Below, piece by piece: positions 1-8,639 of a DNA stretch of 64,000 bases. A program made the position numbers and the translations under genes. The DNA lies in assembly GCF_040373385.1 (NCBI RefSeq), contig NZ_JBDXXH010000007.1:62001-126000 (forward strand), read 5' to 3'. The stretch's first letter is position 1. Each line of letters starts with the position of its first letter. Under the pieces are notes generated by a model. The model did no database searches. It was not told the origin of the DNA and was given only the letters and a program-made list of their open reading frames with translations. The stretch is from Nitratidesulfovibrio sp. Its GTDB lineage: Bacteria > Desulfobacterota > Desulfovibrionia > Desulfovibrionales > Desulfovibrionaceae.

Positions 1-734
1 TGGCCGCCCTGCTGGGCATCGTCACCCCGTTCTGCTCCTGTTCGGCGGTGCCGCTGTTCATCGGCTTCGTCTCCGCCGGGGTGCCGCTGGGGGTGACCTT
101 TTCGTTCCTGGTGTCCGCGCCCATGATCAACGAGATCGCCGTGGTCATGCTGTACGGCCTGCTGGGCTGGAAGGTGGCTGCCCTGTACGCGGGCACGGGC
201 CTTGCCATCGCCATCGTTTCCGGGTGGGTCATCGGGCGGCTGGGCATGGAGCGCCACATCGAAGGCTGGGTGTTGCAGGTGCGGGCCGATGCCGAGCAGC
301 AGCATGACGCGGAGCTGTCCTGGTCGGGCCGCATCGACTACGGCGTGCAGGCCATGCGCGACATCGTGGGCAAGGTCTGGCCGTGGGTGGTGCTGGGCAT
401 CGCGGTGGGCGCGGGCATCCACGGGTACGTGCCGGAGGGCTTCATGGCCTCCATCATGGGCCGGGGGGCGTGGTGGGCGGTGCCGCTGGCCGTGGCCATC
501 GGCATTCCCATGTACTCCAACGCGGCGGGCATGATTCCCGTGGTGCAGGCCCTGCTGGGCAAGGGGGCCGCGCTGGGCACGGTGCTGGCGTTCATGATGG
601 CCGTCATCGCCCTGTCCCTGCCGGAGGCGGTGATGCTGCGCCGCGTGCTGAAGCCCCGGCTGGTGGCCGTGTTCTTCGGCGTGGTGGGCCTGGGCATCGT
701 GCTGGTGGGATATCTGTTCAACGCCCTGGTCTGA
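1..734 (+). CDS. Permease, COG0701 (DUF318) family, 5'-truncated
   Basis: The reading frame is open from base 3, so the gene starts left of the window; only its last 243 or so residues are here. The first visible residues read TPFCSCSAVPLFIGFV, the Cys-containing helix typical of COG0701 permeases. A second related helix pair follows (IPMYSNAAGMIPVVQALLGK, near base 505), and about six hydrophobic segments can be seen. The family is an integral inner-membrane permease linked in various bacteria to metal or metalloid efflux, but the substrate cannot be told from this fragment. The stop is TGA at 732-734, followed by a cluster of hairpins. Family is clear; function is inferred. Confidence 0.85.
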   Translation, partial: AALLGIVTPFCSCSAVPLFIGFVSAGVPLGVTFSFLVSAPMINEIAVVMLYGLLGWKVAALYAGTGLAIAIVSGWVIGRLGMERHIEGWVLQVRADAEQQHDAELSWSGRIDYGVQAMRDIVGKVWPWVVLGIAVGAGIHGYVPEGFMASIMGRGAWWAVPLAVAIGIPMYSNAAGMIPVVQALLGKGAALGTVLAFMMAVIALSLPEAVMLRRVLKPRLVAVFFGVVGLGIVLVGYLFNALV

Positions 735-844
735 GTTGGCGGGCCTGGCGGAACCAGTCCGGCCCGTTTCGGCTCTTCCTGAAGAGTGCTGGCCAGTTCT
801 TGTCGCCCCAGATCAGACGGGATCGGGCCTGAACGGGCGGCATC

Positions 845-873
845 CGGCGCCAAGGCATTTTTCCTTGGCGCCG
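845..873 (+). terminator. Hairpin downstream of the permease
   Basis: An 11-bp perfect stem (845-855 with 863-873) encloses a T-rich loop. It is the first of three hairpins between the convergent permease and TPR genes. No long T-tract follows, so intrinsic termination is plausible but not certain. The rest of 735-1083 shows no gene. Confidence 0.5.
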
Positions 874-887
874 CCGGAAAAACGCTG

Positions 888-929
888 ACGGTCGCATGGC
901 ACTCCCCCGGGGAAGTGCCATGCGACCGT
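888..929. terminator. Long 16-bp perfect hairpin between convergent genes
   Basis: Bases 888-903 are the exact reverse complement of 914-929, with a C/G-rich spacer between. This is the strongest of the three hairpins in the gap. It could serve as a bidirectional terminator or mRNA 3'-end stabiliser. Confidence 0.55.
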
Positions 930-985
930 ACTGCGTTTCCGCTCCCTCTCGCCGCCTGAGCGTTGGCAGAATGACGGCGAAAGGT

Positions 986-1026
986 GATTTTCCGGCCCCT
1001 AGCGCCAGCATCGGGGCCGGAAAATC
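986..1026 (-). terminator. 14-bp hairpin downstream of the TPR gene
   Basis: Bases 986-999 pair perfectly with 1013-1026 around a 13-base loop. The stem lies 58 bases after the stop of the minus-strand TPR gene and its outer arm is A/T-rich, so it is the likely 3' end of that transcript. Confidence 0.5.
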
Positions 1027-1083
1027 GTATGGGGAGGGGAGTATCTTGCCGATGCCTGCCGCGCGAAGCGGCCAGCGCCTCGG

Positions 1084-1644
1084 CTACCCGAGCAGGGCGT
1101 ACATCTCGCGGGCGTCGGCGTGGTCGGGCACGCGGTCGAGAATGGTCTCGAGCTCGGCCCGCGCCTCGTCCTTGCGGCCAAGGGAGATCAGGCACCCGGC
1201 CAGCGAGAAGCGTACGTTGTCCTTATCGGGGGAAAGTTCCAGGAAGGCCCGCAGGTGGGCCACCACTTCGTCGATGCGCCCAAGGTGGTAGCCAAGGCGC
1301 AGCACGCCGTTCATGGCCACCAGGTTGCCGGGGTTCATGCCCAGCGCGGCCACGAAGTGGTCGAAGGCCTCTGCGTGCGCGCCGGTTTCCATTTCCACCA
1401 GGCCCATGCCCGCCAGCGACTTGTCGGTGGCTTCGATGTTGGCGGCCTTGCGGTACAGTACCAGGGCGGCTTCAAGGTTGCCGCGCTGCACGGCGATGGT
1501 GGCGAGCCCGAGGTACGGATCCGGATGCACGCCGTTGCTGCCGGCGGCCTTGCGGTAGTACTCCTCGGCCTTTTCCAGGTCACCCATGAAAAGGTAGCAC
1601 TCGCCCAGTTCCTTGTTGATTTCGTAATCGAGATGGTTGCTCAT
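1084..1644 (-). CDS. Tetratricopeptide-repeat protein
   Basis: A 186-residue soluble protein made almost wholly of TPR helices. Repeat signatures are visible as ELGECYLFMGDLEKAEEYYRK (residues ~11-31), then at ~44-66, 76-99, 111-134 and 145-168. There is no signal peptide, membrane segment or enzymatic domain, so it is probably a cytoplasmic protein-interaction scaffold. It stands alone, convergent with the permease. The next plus-strand gene is flgB, but nothing ties it to the flagellum. The fold is seen directly; the partner is unknown. Confidence 0.8.
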   Translation of the reverse strand: MSNHLDYEINKELGECYLFMGDLEKAEEYYRKAAGSNGVHPDPYLGLATIAVQRGNLEAALVLYRKAANIEATDKSLAGMGLVEMETGAHAEAFDHFVAALGMNPGNLVAMNGVLRLGYHLGRIDEVVAHLRAFLELSPDKDNVRFSLAGCLISLGRKDEARAELETILDRVPDHADAREMYALLG

Positions 1645-2179
1645 GTTCTCCCCTCCATGCCGTAAGGCATTGCGCTTCTGGGTCGCCCCGCGCTGCGCGG
1701 GGCGGGCGCCTTGTCCGGCGCCGGAGCGGTTCGCCTGTCGGTTTCGCGAACGCTCACGGGAAAGCTGTGCCCATGCCCTCCGCTTAGCACGATGCGTGCC
1801 ATTGCTGGCTGCGGAGTTGTCGTGAGCACAGCGAACCTAGCAAGCCGCATGCCACACCATTTTGACGGGTTGGCGGGCTATAGGCAACCCATGAATATAT
1901 AAGTTGTATTTGTAATCGTTAAGCTGGGCGGCAGTCACCTCCGCATGCCGTGCGCGCCATCTGCCCAGGCACAAAGCGCCGGTTTGCCGTCCCTCCGCCA
2001 TGCTCCTGTCCGGTACGGGGGGGCAAATCCTGCCGCCACGACCCCATGCCCCGCATGACAGCAACGCCGCCCGACCATCCGCGTGATGGCCGGGCGGCGT
2101 CGTCATTCCGGCGGGTGCGGTACGTGCGAAACAACGTTTTTTGTATGTAGTTATTTGAAATTAAAAAGATTCATGGTGC
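1645..2179. other. Gap upstream of the flagellar operon
   Basis: No convincing gene lies between the TPR start and the flgB promoter. The gap includes an AT-rich patch at about 1890-1920 and one strong hairpin at 2064-2100. An unannotated small transcript ending at that hairpin is possible, but no promoter is clear. Confidence 0.4.
2064..2100. terminator. 16-bp hairpin before the flgB promoter
   Basis: Bases 2064-2079 pair with 2085-2100 with one mismatch, which becomes a G-U pair if the minus strand is transcribed. It insulates the flagellar promoter from upstream sequence or ends a small RNA. No T-tract is present. Confidence 0.4.
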
Positions 2180-2195
2180 TGGAACAGCTCTTGCT
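2180..2195 (+). promoter_or_regulatory. Sigma-54-type promoter for the flagellar operon
   Basis: TGGAACAGCTCTTGCT matches the RpoN -24/-12 consensus (TGGCACG-N4-TTGCW) at 10 of 12 defined positions, with GG and GC exactly ten bases apart. It lies about 88 bases before the flgB ATG and predicts a start near 2206. Sigma-54 control of basal-body genes is common in polarly flagellated bacteria; its use here is inferred. Confidence 0.65.
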
Positions 2196-2282
2196 GAACC
2201 GGGGGTGCATCCACGGGCCGCACGTCGGTCACCACCCCCCCTGGCGGTTCAGCCCCAGGGGCGAAAAGGGGAGGAATCCCGC

Positions 2283-2693
2283 ATGAAAAGCCTTTACGAA
2301 CCGCATGTGAACCTTGTCGGCAAGGTCATGGACATGCAGCTCCAGCGTCAGAATGTCGTCATGAGCAACATCGCCAACGTCCGGACGCCCGGCTACAAGC
2401 CGCGCGAACTGGAGTTCGAGAAGCAGTTGCAGGCGGCGCTGGGGCTGGACGCCAAGGGGCGGATGACCCGCACCGAGCAGAGCCACATGCCCTCCGAGTT
2501 CAGCCCCGACGGTTTCAACGCCGACTGGGAAAAGGCGGCCAAGCCGCGCATCATCCATGGCGAAGACCGCGTGAACCTGGACAAGGAAATGGCCAAGATG
2601 GCCAAGAATTCCCTGCATTACACCGCCCTTTCCACCGTCATTCGCGGCAACCTCGAGGGCGTCAAGAACATCATACAGGAAGGGCAGAAGTAA
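2283..2693 (+). CDS. flgB: Flagellar basal-body rod protein FlgB
   Basis: A 136-residue proximal rod protein, exported through the flagellar type III system and assembled on the MS ring. The N-terminal rod signature SNIANVRTPGYK lies at residues 28-39, as in FlgB/FlgC/FlgG families. The start at MKSLYEPHV was chosen over an in-frame upstream codon because a GGGGAGG Shine-Dalgarno precedes it and FlgB proteins begin here. It is the first gene of the operon, and its stop overlaps the flgC start by one base (TAATG). Confidence 0.95.
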   Translation: MKSLYEPHVNLVGKVMDMQLQRQNVVMSNIANVRTPGYKPRELEFEKQLQAALGLDAKGRMTRTEQSHMPSEFSPDGFNADWEKAAKPRIIHGEDRVNLDKEMAKMAKNSLHYTALSTVIRGNLEGVKNIIQEGQK

Positions 2694-3130
2694 TGGACTT
2701 CATGACTGCCATTGATATCGGCGCTTCCGCACTCAATGCGGAACGCACGAACATGAACATCATTTCCATGAACCTGGCCAACGTGAAGACCACCCGCACC
2801 GAGGACGGGGGGCCCTACCGGCGCAAGACCACCATCATGGCGGCCCAGGACGTGGACGACCCCTTCTCCAAGCATATGAAGGGCGCCCTGGACCGCGAGC
2901 TGAAAGGCGTGCGCGTGATGCACGTGGCCACCGACTCGCGCCCCCTGAAGCGCGTGTACGAGCCCGGCCACCCGGACGCGGACCAGGACGGCTTCGTCGC
3001 CTACCCGGACATCAACGTGGTGGAGGAAATGGCCAGCCTGATGACCGCCCAGCGCGGCTACGAGGCCAACGTGACCACCATCGACACCGTGAAGGCCATG
3101 TATACCAAGGCCTTGGAAATCAGCCGCTAG
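2693..3130 (+). CDS. flgC: Flagellar basal-body rod protein FlgC
   Basis: A 145-residue rod protein. The N-terminal rod motif MNIISMNLANVKTT is at residues 21-34. The conserved C-terminal helix EEMASLMTAQRGYEANV, which packs into the axial coiled coil, begins near residue 111. Length is normal. It is translationally coupled to flgB by a one-base overlap and is followed 19 bases later by fliE. Confidence 0.95.
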   Translation: MDFMTAIDIGASALNAERTNMNIISMNLANVKTTRTEDGGPYRRKTTIMAAQDVDDPFSKHMKGALDRELKGVRVMHVATDSRPLKRVYEPGHPDADQDGFVAYPDINVVEEMASLMTAQRGYEANVTTIDTVKAMYTKALEISR

Positions 3131-3149
3131 GCAGCGGGGAGACACGGCC

Positions 3150-3482
3150 ATGAGCATCCAGGCAGTAGGACTGAAGGCGTATTCCAACGCCCTCGGCAAT
3201 TTCATGAAGGCCGAACAGGCCACCCGCACCACCCCCGCGTCCACGGCCTCGGGCGTTCAGGCCAAGACGTTCACCAACACGCTCTCCGAGTCGCTGACCA
3301 AGGTCAACGACATGCAGACCGAAAAGGCCAGCATGATCCAGGCCTTCGCCTCCGGCGAAACCCAGAACGTGCACGAACTGATGATCACCCTGCAAAAGGC
3401 CGGGCTTGCCGTGAACATGACCTCCGCCGTGCGGAATAAGGTCATGGAGGCGTATAAGGAACTCAGTCGCATCCAATTCTAG
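3150..3482 (+). CDS. fliE: Flagellar hook-basal body complex protein FliE
   Basis: A 110-residue protein that joins the MS ring to the rod and is an early export substrate. The C-terminal half carries the FliE signature (QNVHELMITLQKAGLAV, then VRNKVMEAYKELSRIQF at the very end). A purine-rich GGGGAGA stretch precedes the ATG. It closes the flgBC-fliE block. A 336-base non-coding gap with repeats separates it from fliF, unlike the tight packing elsewhere in the operon. Confidence 0.95.
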   Translation: MSIQAVGLKAYSNALGNFMKAEQATRTTPASTASGVQAKTFTNTLSESLTKVNDMQTEKASMIQAFASGETQNVHELMITLQKAGLAVNMTSAVRNKVMEAYKELSRIQF

Positions 3483-3611
3483 CGATCTGCCGACCTTCCG
3501 CCCTGCGGCGTCGTCAGGCATCGTTTTTTACTCCGGTCACGTACGAGAAAAGTACGCTCCCTTCGTAAAAAGCTCGCCTTCCTCGCCGCAGAACGGAAAT
3601 CCGGCAGATCG
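3483..3611. repeat. Large imperfect inverted repeat between fliE and fliF
   Basis: Bases 3483-3510 and 3584-3611 are inverted copies matching at 23 of 28 positions, around a 73-base T-rich interior. The left arm begins directly after the fliE stop. It could form a long mRNA hairpin that tunes expression between fliE and fliF, or be a mobile palindromic element. No second copy was recognised in this window. Confidence 0.7.
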
Positions 3612-3618
3612 GGACGCC

Positions 3619-3729
3619 CGGCAGACGACGGGAATCATCCGAATGCCCCGGCGGGGTGCCTCCCGCCGGAGAACGAGAATCCGACCACGCCAAGCGCTCG
3701 GCAGGCGACGGGAATCACCCGAATGCCCC
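3619..3729 (+). repeat. Pair of 31-bp direct repeats upstream of fliF
   Basis: Bases 3619-3649 and 3699-3729 are identical except for two transitions, and lie exactly 80 bases apart. Both contain GACGGGAATCA. The 80-base unit may be a tandem duplication. It fills most of the fliE-fliF gap; no gene is visible in 3483-3818. Confidence 0.75.
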
Positions 3730-3818
3730 CGAATGTTTGTCCCGGCCTTTCCTGAGACTGCACACACGGCTTACAGCATCACGACCACTCGCCAGAGACG
3801 CCCCCGGAGGAAGAACAC

Positions 3819-5438
3819 ATGGCTCCCGCTCTCGCAGACGTCATCCAGAAGGCCAAGGGCTTCTGGGAACGCATCTCCATCTCGCAGCGCATCTTCATCG
3901 CCGGCATGGCCGTGGCGGTGGTGGCCGTGTTCTTCGGCCTGGTGTTCTGGATCAACCGTCCCGACTACCGGGTGCTGTACTCCAACCTGTCGCCCGAGGA
4001 CGCCAGCCGCGTGGTCAAGCTGTTGCAGGCCGACAAGGTGGCCTACAAGCTGGAGGGCGGCGGCTCTTCCATCACCGTGCCCGCCGACAAGGTGTACGAC
4101 CTGCGGCTGAAGGTGGCCGGTGAAGGCAACCTGGTGGGCCAGGGCATCGGCTTCGAGATTTTCGACCAGGTAAAGGTGGGCCAGACCGACTTCGTCCAGA
4201 AGATCAACTACCAGCGGGCCCTGCAAGGCGAACTTTCGCGCACCATCTCGGAATTTCCCAACGTGGAAAGCGCGCGCGTGCACCTGGTCATTCCGCATCG
4301 CAGCCTGTTCATCGAAGAACAGCAGAAGCCGTCCGTCTCGGTGGTGCTGAAGCTGCGCGACAGCACCAAGAAGCTGGAACCCAAGGACGTGCAGGCCATC
4401 GTCAACCTGGTGGTCATGGCCGTGGAAGGGCTGGACAAGTACAAGGTGTCCATTGCCGATACCACCGGCAAGATCCTGTACGCCCCAGACGAGGACGGCA
4501 GCATCAACGGCATGACCACCACCCAGCTCGACCACAAGCTGCGCATGCAGCAGACCCTTGAGCGGCGCATAGAAGAGCTGCTCTACCCGGTGCTGGGCGC
4601 GGGCAAGATCATCGCCAAGGTCAACGCCGACCTCGACTTCAGCCAGCGCACCATTCGCAAGGAACTGTACGACCCGGAAAAGACCGTGGTGCGCAGCGAA
4701 CAGCGCAGCGAAGAATCGCAGCGCGGCCGCTCCAACCTCGAGGCCGGATCGCCCGACGCCAACTTCCGGGGCGATTCGCCCACGGGGGGGGCCTCCACCC
4801 AGGAAGGCAACCGCGAAAGCCGCACCACCAACTACGAGATCAACAAGGAAGAGCAGAACATCGTGGCCCAGGTGGGTGATATCTCCCGCCTGACCGTTGC
4901 GGTGATCGTGGACGGCACGTATGAGAAGGGGGCGGACGGCCAGTGGACCTTCGTGCCCCGCAAGGCTGAAGATGTCGAACGCATCCGCCAGTTGGTGGCA
5001 AATGCCGTGGGCTACGAGCGCTCGCGCGGTGACACCATCGAGGTAAGCAGCATTTCGTTCGGCGGGCCGGACGTGCAGCAGGAATCGAGCCTTGCCCAAC
5101 TGGTCATGGACTACGCCCTGCGCCTCGGCAAGCCGCTGCTCAACGCCCTGCTGGTCTTCCTGTTCCTGGTGCTGGTGGTGCGCCCGGTGGTGCTCGCCAT
5201 GATCCGTCCCCGCGTGGAGGGAGAGATGATCGAAGGGTTGGAAGGTCTGCCCGAAGGTGAAGAGCGCCTTGCGCTCATCGAGGGTGACGAGGAAATGGAC
5301 GCGCTGGACGCGTTGAAGAAGATCGAGGACATCAAGGCTCACGCCCTGCAGATGGCCGAACAGAACATGGATCAGGCCGTGAGCATCATCAGGAGCTGGT
5401 TGAAGCATGGCGACGGAACAAAGGTTGGAGCAGCTTAA
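3819..5438 (+). CDS. fliF: Flagellar MS-ring protein FliF
   Basis: A 539-residue inner-membrane protein that forms the MS ring, base of rotor and export gate. The first transmembrane helix spans about residues 24-45 and the second about 439-461. Between them lie ring-building motifs of the YscJ/FliF type (NYQRALQGELSRTISEFPNVESARVHLV split around residues 128-156) and a low-complexity loop near residues 305-330. The C-terminal ~75 residues face the cytoplasm and bind FliG. A GGAGG ribosome site sits eight bases before the ATG. The 3' end overlaps fliG by 32 bases. Confidence 0.95.
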   Translation: MAPALADVIQKAKGFWERISISQRIFIAGMAVAVVAVFFGLVFWINRPDYRVLYSNLSPEDASRVVKLLQADKVAYKLEGGGSSITVPADKVYDLRLKVAGEGNLVGQGIGFEIFDQVKVGQTDFVQKINYQRALQGELSRTISEFPNVESARVHLVIPHRSLFIEEQQKPSVSVVLKLRDSTKKLEPKDVQAIVNLVVMAVEGLDKYKVSIADTTGKILYAPDEDGSINGMTTTQLDHKLRMQQTLERRIEELLYPVLGAGKIIAKVNADLDFSQRTIRKELYDPEKTVVRSEQRSEESQRGRSNLEAGSPDANFRGDSPTGGASTQEGNRESRTTNYEINKEEQNIVAQVGDISRLTVAVIVDGTYEKGADGQWTFVPRKAEDVERIRQLVANAVGYERSRGDTIEVSSISFGGPDVQQESSLAQLVMDYALRLGKPLLNALLVFLFLVLVVRPVVLAMIRPRVEGEMIEGLEGLPEGEERLALIEGDEEMDALDALKKIEDIKAHALQMAEQNMDQAVSIIRSWLKHGDGTKVGAA

Positions 5439-6423
5439 GGGGCCCCAGAAGACGGCGATCCTGCTTCTCGCCCTGGGCGACAAGTTTACCGCCGAAATCT
5501 TCAAGCGCATGGAGCGGCAGGAAATCGCCGCCGTCTCCAAAGCCATCGTGGAGCTGGAGACCGTGCCCAAGGAACTGGTGGAGGACGTCCTGCGCGAATT
5601 CCACCACGCCCTGGTCACCGGCCAGGACATGATCTCCGGCGGTGCCGAGGCCGTGAAGCGCATGCTCATGAAGAACCTGGACAGCGAGACCGCCAAGTAC
5701 ATCATGGACTCGCTGAACCTCGACTCCGGCCCTGCGCCGTTCCGCGAGTTGGGCAACGTCAGCCCGCGCCTGCTGGCCCAGATACTGCGCAACGAACACC
5801 CGCAGACCCTGGCGCTGATCCTGGGGCACATGCACCCGGAAAAAGCCGCGGAGCTGTTGACCAACCTGCCTGCCGGCGTGCGCCCCGAGGTGCTCATGCG
5901 CCTTGCCCGGCTGGAAGCCGTGCCCGAAGACATGCTGATGGAAGTGGACAAGGTGTTGCAAAGCCAGCTCATCGCCATGGGCGGCAAGGAAGGCAAGAAG
6001 GTGGGCGGCGTGCCCTCCGTGGCCGAAATCCTCAACGCCGTGGACCGCGCCACCGAAGAAGAAGTGCTGGCCGAAATCGAGGAAGAATCCTCGCAGATGG
6101 CCGAAGACATCCGCAACCTCATGTTCGTGTTCGAGGACGTGAAGGCGCTGGACGACCGGGGCATCCGCGAACTGCTCAAGGAACTTTCCAACGAGGATCT
6201 GACCATGGCCCTGCGCGGCGCCTCCGAGGATCTGCGCGAGAAGTTCTTCAAGAACATGTCGGAACGCGCGGCCACCATGATCCGCGAAGATCTCGAGATC
6301 ATGGGCCCCACGCGCCTGTCCGACGTGGAAGGCGCGCAGCAGAACGTCGTGAAGACGGTGCGCAGACTGGAAACCGAGGGCCGCATCATCGTGGGCCGCG
6401 GAGGCGGAGATGTCTTCGTCTGA
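5407..6423 (+). CDS. fliG: Flagellar motor switch protein FliG
   Basis: A 338-residue rotor protein that couples MotA torque to the C ring. The N-terminal domain (KGPQKTAILLLALGD, residues 11-25) binds FliF. The middle domain carries the EHPQ motif (NEHPQTLALILGHMHPEKAA, near residues 128-147). The C-terminal torque helix has the expected charged residues (FVFEDVKALDDRGIRELLKE, near 240-259). It starts inside the end of fliF and ends inside the start of fliH, so the three are translationally coupled. Confidence 0.95.
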   Translation: MATEQRLEQLKGPQKTAILLLALGDKFTAEIFKRMERQEIAAVSKAIVELETVPKELVEDVLREFHHALVTGQDMISGGAEAVKRMLMKNLDSETAKYIMDSLNLDSGPAPFRELGNVSPRLLAQILRNEHPQTLALILGHMHPEKAAELLTNLPAGVRPEVLMRLARLEAVPEDMLMEVDKVLQSQLIAMGGKEGKKVGGVPSVAEILNAVDRATEEEVLAEIEEESSQMAEDIRNLMFVFEDVKALDDRGIRELLKELSNEDLTMALRGASEDLREKFFKNMSERAATMIREDLEIMGPTRLSDVEGAQQNVVKTVRRLETEGRIIVGRGGGDVFV

Positions 6424-7174
6424 TTCCGGCAAGCCGGAACGGTGGGGCACCATCTTCATGGGGCCCACCCCCTTCTCCGAGACCACCCTGACCGGCATGG
6501 AGGGCGCCAACCCGCGCCCGTTGTGGGACGAGTCCACCGAAGAGGAATACATGGCGCGCGTGCGCGCCAAGGCGGAAGCCAGGGCGCGCGAGGTGCTGGA
6601 CAAGGCCGCCGACGTGCTGGCCCAGGCCCGCGCCGAGGCCGAGGTGCTGCGTGCCGCCGCCCACGAGCAGGGTCGCAACGACGGCTACGCCGAGGGCATG
6701 GCCCAGGCCCAGCACGAACTGGACGAGTTTCGCGCGGCCATGGGCGAATCGGTGTCCGCCGTGCTTTCCGCTATCCAAGGGCAGTGCTCGTCAATCTTTG
6801 CCGCGTGGCGCGGTGACCTGGTGGACCTGATGCGCGCGGCGGTGGAACGCAGCGTGGGCCTGGTGGTGGACGCGGAACGCGCCGCCGTGCTGGAAACGCT
6901 GTTCGTGAAGTCGGTGCAGGCGCTGGAGCACCGCCGAACCCTCACCGTGCGCGTGAACCCGGAGGACGAACCGGCCGTGTCCGACATCATCGCCGCCACC
7001 AAGGACCGCTTTCCCGGCCTGGAGGCCTGGAGCGTGCGCGGCGATGCCGGCATCGACCCCGGCGGCATGGTGGTGGAAAGTCGCGACGGCATGGTGGACA
7101 ACACCATCGAAACGCGCCGCCGGATCATCGAGGACGTGCTGGCCGGGCTGACCCTGCCCGAGGATCGCCCATGA
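6410..7174 (+). CDS. fliH: Flagellar assembly protein FliH
   Basis: A 254-residue cytoplasmic regulator of the FliI ATPase. Residues ~45-115 form a charged, Ala/Glu-rich coiled coil, and the C-terminal ~130 residues match the FliH/HrpE stator-like domain (IDPGGMVVESRDGMVDN near the end). It overlaps fliG by 14 bases and has a GGAGG site upstream. Position before fliI and domain layout support the call, although FliH sequences diverge widely. Confidence 0.88.
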   Translation: MSSSDSGKPERWGTIFMGPTPFSETTLTGMEGANPRPLWDESTEEEYMARVRAKAEARAREVLDKAADVLAQARAEAEVLRAAAHEQGRNDGYAEGMAQAQHELDEFRAAMGESVSAVLSAIQGQCSSIFAAWRGDLVDLMRAAVERSVGLVVDAERAAVLETLFVKSVQALEHRRTLTVRVNPEDEPAVSDIIAATKDRFPGLEAWSVRGDAGIDPGGMVVESRDGMVDNTIETRRRIIEDVLAGLTLPEDRP

Positions 7175-7175
7175 T

Positions 7176-7211
7176 CCTGTCCGCCCTGTCCGCCCTGTCC
7201 GACCTGTCCGA
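7176..7211 (+). repeat. Four 9-bp tandem repeats in the fliH-fliI spacer
   Basis: CCTGTCCGM is repeated four times directly after the fliH stop. Similar short GC-rich tandem units occur inside several coding regions in this window. They may arise by replication slippage. Confidence 0.8.
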
Positions 7212-7232
7212 ACCGTTGCCTGGGGATCGCTC

Positions 7233-8639
7233 GTGACCTCGCCAGACAGCCCGCACGACAGCCGCCTGTCCGGGCTCGATCCTGCCGCCTGCCTGCGCCT
7301 GCTGGGCGAGGTGCAGGCCATGCAGACCTACGGCAAGGTCACCAAGGTGGTGGGCCTGGTTGCCGAAGGCTGCGGCATAAAGGCCCCGCTGGGCGCGGTG
7401 TGCCACATGCTGCCCGAAGGGTGCGATTCCGGCCTTGCGGGCGGCGCCGGGCGGCAAGGGGCCGCGCCGGACCCCGCGACATGCGAAGGCATTGCCGCCG
7501 AGGTGGTGGGCTTTCGCGACGGCAGCCTGCTGTTCATGCCCTATGGCGACCTGCGCGGCATCCGCCCCGGCAGTCTCATCCGCAACACCAGCCTGCCCCC
7601 CGTTTTTCCCGTGGGCGATGCCCTGCTGGGCCGCGCCTTCGACGCCTTTGGCGCGCCGCTGGACAGCGGCGTCCACGTGGCCACCAGCGGCGTGGCCCCC
7701 CTGTACGCCTCGCCCCCCAACCCGCTGGCCCGGCCCCGCATTTCCGACCCGCTGGACGTGGGCGTGCGCGTCATCAACAGCCTGCTCACCCTGGGCAAGG
7801 GGCAGCGCGTGGGCATCATGGCCGGGTCGGGCGTCGGCAAATCGACGCTCATGGGCATGATGGCCCGGTACACCGTGGCCGACGTGAACGTCATCGGCCT
7901 CATCGGCGAACGCGGCCGCGAGGTGGTGGAGTTCATGGAAAAGGACCTGGGGCCGGAAGGCATGGCCCGGTCCGTGGTCATAGTGGCCACGTCCGACCAG
8001 TCGCCCCTGGTGCGCATGCGCGCCGCCTATGCCGCCACCGCCGTGGCCGAACATTTCCGCGACCAGGGCAAGGACGTGCTGCTGATGATGGATTCGGTGA
8101 CGCGCTTCGCCATGGCCGCGCGCGAGGTGGGACTGGCCGTGGGTGAACCGCCCACGACCAAGGGGTACACCCCCACCGTGTTCGCCCAGCTGCCCAAGCT
8201 GCTGGAACGCGCGGGCCGCAGCGAAAAGGGCACCATCACCGGCATCTACACCGTGCTCGTGGACGGTGACGACTTCAACGAACCCATCGCCGACGCGGTG
8301 CGCTCCATCCTGGACGGGCACATCGTGCTTACCCGCGACCTGGCCGACATGGGCCATTTTCCCGCCATCGACGTGCTGCGCTCCATCAGCCGACTGCGCA
8401 GCGACATCTGCGCCAAGAACGTGGTGGACGCGGGCCGCGTGATCACCCGGCACCTGGCCACCTTCCGCAAGGCCGAGGACATGATCAACATCGGTGCCTA
8501 CGCACAGGGCAGCAACCCGGACATCGACAAGGCCATCGCCATGAACGGTCCCATCAATGCCTTTCTGCGCCAGGACGTGACCGATGCCGCGCCGCTGGCC
8601 GATTCGTTCGCGCAGTTGCAAGGGTTGGCCGCTGGGTAG
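7233..8639 (+). CDS. fliI: Flagellum-specific export ATPase FliI
   Basis: A 468-residue F1-beta-like ATPase that energises type III export of flagellar subunits. Walker A GSGVGKST is at residues 198-205, the Walker B region (VLLMMDSVTRFAMA) near 283-296, and the FliI/YscN signature PPTTKGYTPTVFAQLPKLLE near 306-325. It is some 25 residues longer than usual because of a Gly/Ala-rich insert at about residues 63-85, in the N-terminal beta-barrel region. A GTG start was taken because no better codon lies after the fliH stop. No fliJ follows. Confidence 0.94.
   Translation: MTSPDSPHDSRLSGLDPAACLRLLGEVQAMQTYGKVTKVVGLVAEGCGIKAPLGAVCHMLPEGCDSGLAGGAGRQGAAPDPATCEGIAAEVVGFRDGSLLFMPYGDLRGIRPGSLIRNTSLPPVFPVGDALLGRAFDAFGAPLDSGVHVATSGVAPLYASPPNPLARPRISDPLDVGVRVINSLLTLGKGQRVGIMAGSGVGKSTLMGMMARYTVADVNVIGLIGERGREVVEFMEKDLGPEGMARSVVIVATSDQSPLVRMRAAYAATAVAEHFRDQGKDVLLMMDSVTRFAMAAREVGLAVGEPPTTKGYTPTVFAQLPKLLERAGRSEKGTITGIYTVLVDGDDFNEPIADAVRSILDGHIVLTRDLADMGHFPAIDVLRSISRLRSDICAKNVVDAGRVITRHLATFRKAEDMINIGAYAQGSNPDIDKAIAMNGPINAFLRQDVTDAAPLADSFAQLQGLAAG

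Noticed and set aside
3771..6389. 872-codon open frame antisense to fliF and fliG
   Set aside because: It mirrors two well-conserved genes, has no recognisable domain and a His/Ala/Arg-biased composition typical of antisense frames in high-GC DNA.
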